From the NCBI RefSeq assembly GCF_900100365.1, contig NZ_FNKU01000001.1, forward strand, positions 2,170,001 to 2,234,000: DNA of 64,000 nt, in the 5' to 3' direction. The position numbers and the translations under genes were made by a program. Positions 57,391-64,000 of the stretch are shown piece by piece; within the stretch, counting starts at the first letter, position 1; the number at the start of each line of letters is the position of its first letter. The DNA is from Pseudomonas cannabina. Its GTDB lineage: Bacteria; Pseudomonadota; Gammaproteobacteria; Pseudomonadales; Pseudomonadaceae. The notes beneath the pieces are model-generated. The model was not told where the DNA came from. It saw nothing but the letters and a program-made list of their open reading frames with translations, and did no database searches.

Positions 57391-57420
57391 GGAGCGGCTC
57401 CTGTGGGGCTGGCCACGCGG

Positions 57421-57461
57421 CGAATATTTATTGTTCTGTGAAATGCTTGAATATTTATTCA
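57421..57461. promoter_or_regulatory. Two candidate operator copies, transketolase side
   Basis: TGAATATTTATTCA at 57448-57461 is a perfect inverted repeat, and CGAATATTTATTGT at 57421-57434 matches it at 11 of 14 bases. Both lie 30-70 bp before the transketolase start. Confidence 0.55.
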
Positions 57462-57695
57462 GCACTGAAAATATATTTATATTTAGACGCTGATCGTCTT
57501 GCAGGTCAAGCAGGCCCGACGCGGAAACACAAAAAAGAATGGCGAAAGGCTTTTTGAAGAACGTATGGAATTACCAACGCAGGGCTCTGCCTTGGGGTTT
57601 TCAGGGTAGAAAAACGTCTGCTGATCGAAAACGAAGAAAATTAAACCGCTTGACTTTATCGCGCCACGGCTGGAATCTGAATTAACAGTCAGGCA

Positions 57696-57709
57696 TGCAT
57701 ATATATTCA
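57696..57709. promoter_or_regulatory. Candidate operator copy, importer side
   Basis: TGCATATATATTCA matches the palindrome at 57448 at 12 of 14 bases and lies 44 bp before the permease start. The gene-free stretch 57391-57752 thus holds operator-like sites at both ends, suited to a SorC-type regulator. Confidence 0.5.
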
Positions 57710-57752
57710 AGCAGCCCGAAAAACTCCTACAAGAATAAGTCCGGAGAACCCT

Positions 57753-58754
57753 ATGGACGCCAAAGCGCCAGTGCATCAGGCCGTCAAGCCGCAGAGCCGT
57801 GGGGGGTTGCTCAAGCTGCTGCCCAATAACATTGGTGGCCCGCTGATCGGCCTCGCGTTGCTGGTGCTGGTCTTCTCCTTCAGCTCCGAATTCTTTTTCA
57901 CTCTGCGCAACGGCCTGAATATTCTCGATCAGGTGACCGTGCTGGGCATTCTCGCCATCGGCATGACCGCCGTGATTGTCATCGGCGGCATTGACCTGTC
58001 AGTCGGTTCGGTGCTGGCCTTCTCGATGATGATGCTCGGCTGGCTTTATCAGGATCAGGGCATGACGCTGGGGCTGGCGATTCCCGTGGCGATTGCAACC
58101 GGCATGCTCGCCGGGCTGGTGTCCGGCCTGCTGATTACTTACGCCAGACTGCCCGCGTTCATCGCCACGCTGACCATGATGTCGGTCGCCCGTGGGCTGG
58201 CGAACATTCTCACCGAAGGCCGGCAGATCGTCGGTTATCCGGAGTGGTTCACCAACCTGGCCACCGTGCGTCATTTCGGCTTCCTGTCAGCCACCGTCGG
58301 GCTGTTTCTGATCATGCTGGTGCTGGCCTGGGTATTTCTGCGTTTCCGCGCGGGCGGCCGCAACCTGTACGCGATTGGCGGCAGCCCGGAAGTGGCGCGG
58401 CTGTCGGGGATCAAGGTGCGGGCCATCACGCTTTGGGTGTACGCCATCAGCGGCGCACTGGCCGGCATCGCTGCCGTGACCATGGCTGCGCGCCTTGACT
58501 CCTCGCAACCCAGCGCCGGGCTGACTCTGGAACTCGACGCCATCGCCGCCGTGGTGATCGGCGGTGCCAGCCTCAGCGGCGGCGTCGGCAGTGTCGGTGG
58601 CACGCTGGTCGGTGTGCTGATCATCGGCGTACTGCGCAACGGCCTCAATCTGCTGGGGGTTTCCCCGTTCATTCAACAAGTGGTCATAGGCGTGGTCATC
58701 GCCCTTGCTGTGACCATCGATACCTTGCGTCGCCGTTCCAACAGTGCTCATTAA
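57753..58754 (+). CDS. CUT2-type sugar ABC transporter, permease
   Basis: A 333-residue RbsC-type permease with about ten membrane segments and the family stretch GGIDLSVGSVLAFSMMMLGW at about 74-93. It is the first gene of the plus-strand arm. Only one permease gene is present, as is normal for the ribose-type systems. Confidence 0.9.
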   Translation: MDAKAPVHQAVKPQSRGGLLKLLPNNIGGPLIGLALLVLVFSFSSEFFFTLRNGLNILDQVTVLGILAIGMTAVIVIGGIDLSVGSVLAFSMMMLGWLYQDQGMTLGLAIPVAIATGMLAGLVSGLLITYARLPAFIATLTMMSVARGLANILTEGRQIVGYPEWFTNLATVRHFGFLSATVGLFLIMLVLAWVFLRFRAGGRNLYAIGGSPEVARLSGIKVRAITLWVYAISGALAGIAAVTMAARLDSSQPSAGLTLELDAIAAVVIGGASLSGGVGSVGGTLVGVLIIGVLRNGLNLLGVSPFIQQVVIGVVIALAVTIDTLRRRSNSAH

Positions 58755-58820
58755 GACGCTGTGCCGTTTTGCGCTTGACCGATGCTGACATCCCCAACAA
58801 TAAAATCAGGAGTCACCGCC

Positions 58821-59753
58821 ATGTTCATGACCAAGAAACTGCTGCTCGCCACGGCTCTGGCCGCCGCCACCCTCACCACGGCCGGTTCGACCTGGGCCAA
58901 GGAGCTGACCATCGGCCTGGCCGTGGCCAACCTGCAGGCCGACTTCTTCAACCAGATCAAACAGTCGGTCGAGGCCGAGGGCAAAGCTCGCGGGGTGAAG
59001 ATCATCACGGTTGACGCCCAGGGTAATTCCTCGACTCAGGTCAGCCAGATCGAAGACCTGATCACCCGCCAGATCGACGCGCTGATCTACATTCCGGCTG
59101 GCGCCACTGCCGCCGGGGTGCCGGTCAAAGCCGCCAAGGCGGCGGGAATTCCGGTGATTGCCGTGGACCGCAACGCGCCTGACGCACCCGGCGATACGTT
59201 TATTGCCAGCGACAGCGTTGCCGGTGCACGCATGCTTGCCGAATACGTCGGCAAGGTAACGGGCGGCAAAGGCCGCATCGCCATCCTTCAAGGGCAGTTG
59301 GGCACCACGCCGGAAAACGACCGCGCCAGAGGTTTCAAGGAAGGCCTGAAAGGCTTCCCCGACCTGAAAATCGTCGCCGAACAGCCTGCCGAGTGGGCGC
59401 AGGACAAAGGCTTCGCGGTCGCCCAGGACCTGTTGCAGCGTGACCCGAACATCACCGTGTTCTTCGGCCGCGCCGACGCCATGGCGCTGGGTGCCGCGCA
59501 GGCAGTGAAAGTCGCCAATCTGGATCATCCGGTGGTGGTGGTCGGCTTCGACGGTGACGTGGCGGGTCTCAAGGCCGTGAACAGCGGCGTGCTACAAGCG
59601 ACCATGACCCAGCAGACCCAAAAAATGGGCCGCATGGCCGTCGCCTCTGCGCTGGACCTCAAGGCAGGCAAAGCCGTACCCAAGGAGCAACTGCTGGAAA
59701 CCGTGCTGACCACCAAAGACAACGTCGCGCCTTTCCTGCAACAGCATCCTTGA
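58821..59753 (+). CDS. CUT2-type sugar ABC transporter, substrate-binding protein
   Basis: A 310-residue periplasmic protein with a signal peptide (about 1-25, cleavage near STWA) and a ribose-binding-type mature part (ELTIGLAVANLQADFFNQI). The ATG at 58821 follows AGGAG. The closest well-known families bind ribose, allose or polyols; the ligand here is not known. Confidence 0.9.
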   Translation: MFMTKKLLLATALAAATLTTAGSTWAKELTIGLAVANLQADFFNQIKQSVEAEGKARGVKIITVDAQGNSSTQVSQIEDLITRQIDALIYIPAGATAAGVPVKAAKAAGIPVIAVDRNAPDAPGDTFIASDSVAGARMLAEYVGKVTGGKGRIAILQGQLGTTPENDRARGFKEGLKGFPDLKIVAEQPAEWAQDKGFAVAQDLLQRDPNITVFFGRADAMALGAAQAVKVANLDHPVVVVGFDGDVAGLKAVNSGVLQATMTQQTQKMGRMAVASALDLKAGKAVPKEQLLETVLTTKDNVAPFLQQHP

Positions 59754-59768
59754 GCCAGGGAGTTCGCC

Positions 59769-61301
59769 ATGCACGCTGTTCTGGATAACCCGACGCTCCA
59801 CAACTCTGAGGTCACACCTGAGGCGGTGCTGTGCCTGCGCAACATCATCGGCAAGTCCTACGGCCCGGTGCAGGTGCTGTCGCAGATCAATGTCGATGTC
59901 CGGCCGGGCGAAGTGCTTGCCCTGCTTGGCGAGAACGGCGCGGGCAAATCGACGCTGTCCTCGATCATCGCCGGCCTGGTGCAGCCCGAAGCGGGCGGTT
60001 CCATGACCTGGCTCGGTCAGGACTACGCGCCCGCCTCGCCGGGTGCGGCGCTGGGGGCCGGTATCGGCCTGATCCATCAGGAGATCCGCCTGCTGGCGCA
60101 GTTGTCGATTGCCGAAAATATCTTCGTCGGTCGTCTGCCCATGCGTCACGGCAAGGTCGACCGCGACTACATGCAAGCGCAGGCGCAAAAACAGCTCGAG
60201 CGTCTGGGCCTGAATGTACCGGCGTCGCGCAAGGTCGAGGGCCTGAGCGTGGCCGCGCAGCAACTGGTCGAGATAGCCAAAGCCCTGACCCTGAACGCAC
60301 GTCTGCTGATTCTTGACGAACCCACTGCCGCGCTCGGCGGTGAAGAAACCGAGCTGCTGTTTCAGCAGGTCGAGCGCCTTAAAGCGCAGAGCGTGTCGTT
60401 CATCTACATCAGCCATCGTCTGGAAGAAATCGCGCGCATCGCCGACCGTATTCTGGTGCTGCGCGATGGTCGCCAGATCGCGCTGCATGCCACGGCTCAA
60501 GTGCCGGTGCGTGAACTGGTCGAGCAAATGGTCGGGCGCAGTCTGGAGCGCATATTCCCTGCCCTTCAGGCCCCGCAGGACCGGGTGATGCTGCAGGTCA
60601 AGGACCTGACCTGCCGGGAGTTTGCCCTGCACGGCATCGACTTCAGCGTGCGCGCCGGAGAAGTAATCGGCATCGCCGGCGTGGTCGGCGCAGGCCGTAC
60701 CGAACTGATCCGCGTGATTGCCGGCGCAGCCCGGGATATTCAGGGCCACATGCAGCTGGATGGCGAAACCGTCCACCTGCGCTCACCCTCGCAAGCGATT
60801 CAGGCAGGCGTGGTGCTGGTGCCGGAAGACCGCAAACAGCAAGGCGTGGTGGTCGAACACCGCATCGAGGACAACCTCGTTTACGGCAACACCGACCTGC
60901 TGCACAGCGGCAACTGGGTGTTGCCAAAAAGCTTGCACGAGTTTGCCCGCAACGCCATTTCGCGCCTCGGCGTGAAAGGTGCGCCCGAGCAGCGCATCGA
61001 CAGCCTGTCCGGTGGCAATCAGCAGAAAGTCATCATCGCCAAATGGCTGGCCCGCAACCCCAAAGTGTTCATTCTCGACGAGCCGACCCGAGGCATCGAC
61101 GTCGGTGCGCGGGCGGCGATCTACGAGGTGATCGCCGAACTGGCGGCTACCGGCATGGCCGTGATCGTGGTCAGTTCCGACCTCGATGAAGTATTGGGCC
61201 TGTCGCACCGGGTCATGGTCATGAGCCGTGGCAGGCAGATGGGCATTCTCGAACGTGGCGAAGCAACGCCGGTGTCAGTCATGGAAATGGCCACCGCCTG
61301 A
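59769..61301 (+). CDS. CUT2-type sugar ABC transporter, double ATP-binding protein
   Basis: A 510-residue protein of two fused ATPase domains. The first has Walker A GENGAGKST near 58-66 and Walker B LLILDEPTAALGG. The second has a degenerate Walker A GVVGAGRTE near 304 and a signature LSGGNQQKVIIAKWL, as is usual in this family, where only one half hydrolyses fully. Follows the binding-protein gene by 15 bp. Confidence 0.92.
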   Translation: MHAVLDNPTLHNSEVTPEAVLCLRNIIGKSYGPVQVLSQINVDVRPGEVLALLGENGAGKSTLSSIIAGLVQPEAGGSMTWLGQDYAPASPGAALGAGIGLIHQEIRLLAQLSIAENIFVGRLPMRHGKVDRDYMQAQAQKQLERLGLNVPASRKVEGLSVAAQQLVEIAKALTLNARLLILDEPTAALGGEETELLFQQVERLKAQSVSFIYISHRLEEIARIADRILVLRDGRQIALHATAQVPVRELVEQMVGRSLERIFPALQAPQDRVMLQVKDLTCREFALHGIDFSVRAGEVIGIAGVVGAGRTELIRVIAGAARDIQGHMQLDGETVHLRSPSQAIQAGVVLVPEDRKQQGVVVEHRIEDNLVYGNTDLLHSGNWVLPKSLHEFARNAISRLGVKGAPEQRIDSLSGGNQQKVIIAKWLARNPKVFILDEPTRGIDVGARAAIYEVIAELAATGMAVIVVSSDLDEVLGLSHRVMVMSRGRQMGILERGEATPVSVMEMATA

Positions 61302-61332
61302 ATGCAAACACACTGATTACGTGGAGAGCGAC

Positions 61333-62097
61333 ATGCGACTTTTTCGACTTGATGGTCAGGTGGCTTTTGTGACCGGCGCCGGCAGCGGCATTGGTCAGGC
61401 CATCGCAGTAGGCCTCGCTGAAGCCGGGGCTGACGTAGCGTGCTTCGATTTGCCGGGCAGCGCGGGCATCGGCAGCACCGTGGAACGCATCGCCGCACTG
61501 GGCCGCCGCGCCCTTGCGCTGGAAGGCACCGTCACCGACCGCGCCGCGCTGGATGCCGCCATCGCGCGCAGCGAGGCAGAACTGGGCGCGCTCAGCGTCG
61601 CCGTCAACTGCGCCGGGATCGCCAACGCCCAGGCTGCCGAAGAGCTGGAGTTGCAACGCTGGCAGACCATGCTCGACATCAACCTGACCGGCATCTTCCT
61701 CAGTTGCCAGGCCCAAGCGGCAGTCATGCTGCCGCGCGGCAAAGGCGCCATCGTCAACATTGCCTCGATGTCCGGCAGCATCGTCAATCGCGGGCTGCTG
61801 CAAGCCCACTACAACGCCTCGAAAGCCGGCGTCATCCACCTCAGCAAAAGCCTGGCCATGGAGTGGGCGGACAAGGGCTTGCGGGTCAACTGTATCAGCC
61901 CCGGCTACACCGCCACGCCGATGAACTCGCGTCCGGAAGTGGCCGAGCAAGTGAAAATTTTCGAGCAGACCACGCCCATGGGGCGCATGGCCAGCGTCGA
62001 CGAAATGGTCGGCCCGGCGATCTTTCTGGCCAGTCAGGCCTCTTCATTCTGTACCGGCGTCGACCTGCTGGTGGACGGCGGATTCGTCTGCTGGTGA
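61333..62097 (+). CDS. Short-chain dehydrogenase/reductase
   Basis: A 254-residue classical SDR. The cofactor motif TGAGSGIGQ is near 14-22, the catalytic Tyr and Lys are in YNASK, and NCAGIANAQ marks the central part. The ATG at 61333 follows GGAGAG. It is 31 bp after the ATPase gene. It would oxidise a polyol to a ketose or reduce the reverse; the direction is inferred from the kinase and transketolase of the cluster. Confidence 0.9.
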   Translation: MRLFRLDGQVAFVTGAGSGIGQAIAVGLAEAGADVACFDLPGSAGIGSTVERIAALGRRALALEGTVTDRAALDAAIARSEAELGALSVAVNCAGIANAQAAEELELQRWQTMLDINLTGIFLSCQAQAAVMLPRGKGAIVNIASMSGSIVNRGLLQAHYNASKAGVIHLSKSLAMEWADKGLRVNCISPGYTATPMNSRPEVAEQVKIFEQTTPMGRMASVDEMVGPAIFLASQASSFCTGVDLLVDGGFVCW

Positions 62098-62126
62098 ATC
62101 TGCCCTGCCCATCACTGGAGCATCCC

Positions 62127-62927
62127 ATGTATCAACGTTTTAGCGGCAAAACCGTGGTCATCACCGGTGCCTGCCGAGGCATCGGCGCAGGCATTGCCGA
62201 GCGCTTCGCTCAGGAAGGCGCCAACCTGGTGCTGGCTTCCAGCGACCTCGAACGCGTGACGTTTACCTCCGAGCAACTGGCCAGCGAATACGCGGTCAAC
62301 AGCATCGCGGTGGGCCTGGACGTGACCGACGAAGCCGACATCCAGCGCCTCTACCAGAGCGCCCACGAGCGCTTCGGCAGCATCGATGTGTCAGTGCAAA
62401 ACGCCGGCATCATCACCATCGACCATTGCGAAAGCATGCCCCGCGCAGACTTCGACAAGGTCCTGCAGGTCAACACTACCGGCGTCTGGCTCGGCTGCCG
62501 AGAAGCCGCCCGCTACATGGTCAAACAAGGCAGCGGGCGGCTGATCAACACCTCGTCAGGCCAGGGCCGCCAGGGCTTCATCTACACTCCACATTACGCC
62601 GCGAGCAAGATGGGCGTGATCGGCATCACTCAGAGCCTGGCGCTGGAACTGGCGCGGCATAACATCACGGTGAACGCGTTCTGCCCCGGCATCATCGAAA
62701 GTGAAATGTGGGACTACAACGACCGCGTCTGGGGCGAAATCCTCAGCACCGACGAAAAACGCTACGCCAAGGGCGAACTGATGGCCGAGTGGGTGCGCAA
62801 CATACCCATGCGCCGCGCCGGCAAACCCTCGGACGTCGCCGGGCTGGTCGCCTTTCTGGCCTCGGACGACGCCGCCTACCTGACCGGCCAGGCGATCAAC
62901 ATCGACGGCGGGCTGATCATGTCCTGA
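62127..62927 (+). CDS. Short-chain dehydrogenase/reductase
   Basis: A 266-residue classical SDR with TGACRGIGAG near 13-22 and YAASK as the catalytic pair. An insertion with WDYNDRVWGEILSTDEKRYAKG before the C-terminus resembles the D-sorbitol/polyol dehydrogenase branch. It is distinct from the preceding SDR (about a third identical by eye), so the cluster would have two dehydrogenases with different substrates. It ends 81 bp before the regulator. Confidence 0.88.
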   Translation: MYQRFSGKTVVITGACRGIGAGIAERFAQEGANLVLASSDLERVTFTSEQLASEYAVNSIAVGLDVTDEADIQRLYQSAHERFGSIDVSVQNAGIITIDHCESMPRADFDKVLQVNTTGVWLGCREAARYMVKQGSGRLINTSSGQGRQGFIYTPHYAASKMGVIGITQSLALELARHNITVNAFCPGIIESEMWDYNDRVWGEILSTDEKRYAKGELMAEWVRNIPMRRAGKPSDVAGLVAFLASDDAAYLTGQAINIDGGLIMS

Positions 62928-63008
62928 CCGCGATGGCAGGCACGACCCGCTGCCAGTTTGGTATCCTCGCCGCCACTTGGGATATCGCTATCATTTTTTG
63001 GGGCCTGC

Positions 63009-63962
63009 ATGAGCCAGATTGAAGAACAACGGCTGATGAGCAAAATCGCCAGCCTCTACTATGAAGAAGGACTCAAACAGTCCGAGATTTCCACCCGGCT
63101 CGATCTTTCACAGTCCTTCATCAGCCGCGCCCTGCGCCGCGCCTTGCAGGAAGGCGTGGTGAAAATCACCGTCATGCGCCCGCAAGGCCTGCACCTGGAG
63201 CTGGAAACCCGGCTACAAAAGATGTACGGCATTCGCCAGGTGATCGTCGTCGAAGCCACCGAGCCGGACGACGAAGAAAGCATTAAACAAGCCATCGGCT
63301 CCGCCGCCGCGCACTACCTGGAAACCAGCCTCAGCGCTCAGGACCACATCGGCATCTCCTCCTGGAGCAGCACCATCCGCGCGATGGTCAGCCACATGCA
63401 CCCGCAACCCGGCAAACAAAGTGCCCAGGAAGTTGTGCAACTGCTCGGCGGCGTCGGCAACAAAGGCGCCTTCGAAGCCACCTTGCTGACCCAACGCCTG
63501 GCCACCCTCCTCAACTGCCCCGCTTTCCTACTGCCATCGCAAAGCATCGAGCAGTCGGTGGAAAGCAAACAGCGCATCGTCGAAATGGAAGAAGTCAAAG
63601 AAGTCCTCCACCGCTTCGACAGCATCACCCTCGCCATCGTCGGCATCGGCGAACTCGAACCCTCACAACTGCTACGCAACAGCGGCAATTACTACACCGA
63701 AGACATGTTGCGCGTGCTGGCTGAGCGGGGAGCGGTTGGGGATATTTGCTTGCGGTACTTTGATGCGCATGGGAAACCGGTGCTTGAGGAGGATGAAGAG
63801 TTTGTGGTGTCGATGGGGTTGGGTAAGTTGCGGTCGATTAATAGGGTGCTGGGGTTGGCTGGGGGGGTGAGGAAGGTGCAGGCGATAAGGGGGGCGCTGT
63901 TGGGGGGGTATCTGGATGTGTTGATTACGGATGTGGGGACTGCGCGGGGGTTGGGGGGGTGA
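63009..63962 (+). CDS. SorC-family transcriptional regulator
   Basis: A 317-residue regulator with a helix-turn-helix near the N-terminus (LYYEEGLKQSEISTRLDLSQ, about 17-36) and a C-terminal sugar-phosphate-binding domain of the SorC/DeoR-like type (SSTIRAMVSHM, IVGIGELEPS, TDVGTARGLG). The ATG at 63009 gives a normal N-terminus; an earlier TTG frame is rejected. It lies at the end of the polyol module and probably binds the operators at 57421-57709. The last 80 codons change to G- and T-rich choices (GGG, TTG) unlike the earlier part. Confidence 0.88.
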   Translation: MSQIEEQRLMSKIASLYYEEGLKQSEISTRLDLSQSFISRALRRALQEGVVKITVMRPQGLHLELETRLQKMYGIRQVIVVEATEPDDEESIKQAIGSAAAHYLETSLSAQDHIGISSWSSTIRAMVSHMHPQPGKQSAQEVVQLLGGVGNKGAFEATLLTQRLATLLNCPAFLLPSQSIEQSVESKQRIVEMEEVKEVLHRFDSITLAIVGIGELEPSQLLRNSGNYYTEDMLRVLAERGAVGDICLRYFDAHGKPVLEEDEEFVVSMGLGKLRSINRVLGLAGGVRKVQAIRGALLGGYLDVLITDVGTARGLGG

Positions 63963-63984
63963 AGAACCCGCTTCGGCGGGTTCT
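63963..63984 (+). terminator. Intrinsic terminator after the SorC gene
   Basis: A 9-bp perfect stem (AGAACCCGC with GCGGGTTCT) closed by the stable loop TTCG begins at the stop codon. The T run after it is weak. Confidence 0.7.
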
Positions 63985-64000
63985 CTTGGTGCTGAGTGTT

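Noticed and set aside
1..64000. CRISPR arrays, tRNA or rRNA genes, phage genes
   Set aside because: No regularly spaced short repeats, cloverleaf-like sequences or phage-type genes were seen on either strand.

Overview
The window looks like chromosomal DNA of a fluorescent Pseudomonas, most likely of the Pseudomonas syringae group. I infer this from the GC-rich codon use, the sarcosine oxidase and XenA homologues, REP-type GTGGGAGC elements, and short DNA repeats of the kind scattered through P. syringae genomes. No rRNA, tRNA or CRISPR array was seen.

Layout. 1-5,000: end of a chemoreceptor, membrane and small conserved proteins, an MFS carrier and a nitrilase-family enzyme. 5,090-6,240: a 388-bp tandem repeat in three copies. 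6,492-10,950: an Nramp-like carrier, then a TonB-dependent receptor with a DUF4198 periplasmic protein behind a Fur-like site. 11,186-17,975: a tight purU-folD-soxBDAG block for sarcosine oxidation and handling of its one-carbon unit. 18,099-18,239: a 141-bp MITE-like element next to an amino-acid-type dCache chemoreceptor. 20,594-28,363: a LysR regulator with a divergent metallo-beta-lactamase-fold protein, two very small genes, a triple CheW protein paired with a four-PAS soluble receptor, and an AraC regulator.

28,497-43,899 is a nitrogen-scavenging region. It has an arginase-fold enzyme, an amidase with AmiR-like (ANTAR) and AmiC-like regulators on the minus strand, and divergently urtABCDE (urea ABC importer) plus ureEF-ureAB-ureCGD (urease). 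Upstream of urtA the sequence shows, in order, an NtrC-like site, an exact sigma-54 -24/-12 promoter, two small hairpins of ANTAR-target type, and a strong intrinsic terminator just before the urtA ribosome binding site. This reads as a nitrogen-controlled promoter followed by an antitermination switch probably worked by the neighbouring AmiR-like protein. It is the most interesting signal in the window.

43,935-53,632: an Rrf2 regulator with an NADP-dependent reductase, xenA (broken by a stop) with a divergent ArsR regulator, and a catabolic cluster (GMC oxidoreductase, mandelate-racemase-family dehydratase, MFS carrier, aldehyde dehydrogenase, LysR). In that cluster the dehydratase has two nonsense codons and the regulator a frameshift. 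54,126-63,984: a polyol or branched-sugar module with an FGGY kinase, a transketolase split into two subunits, a CUT2-type ABC importer, two SDR dehydrogenases and a SorC-type regulator, with three copies of a candidate operator between the divergent arms.
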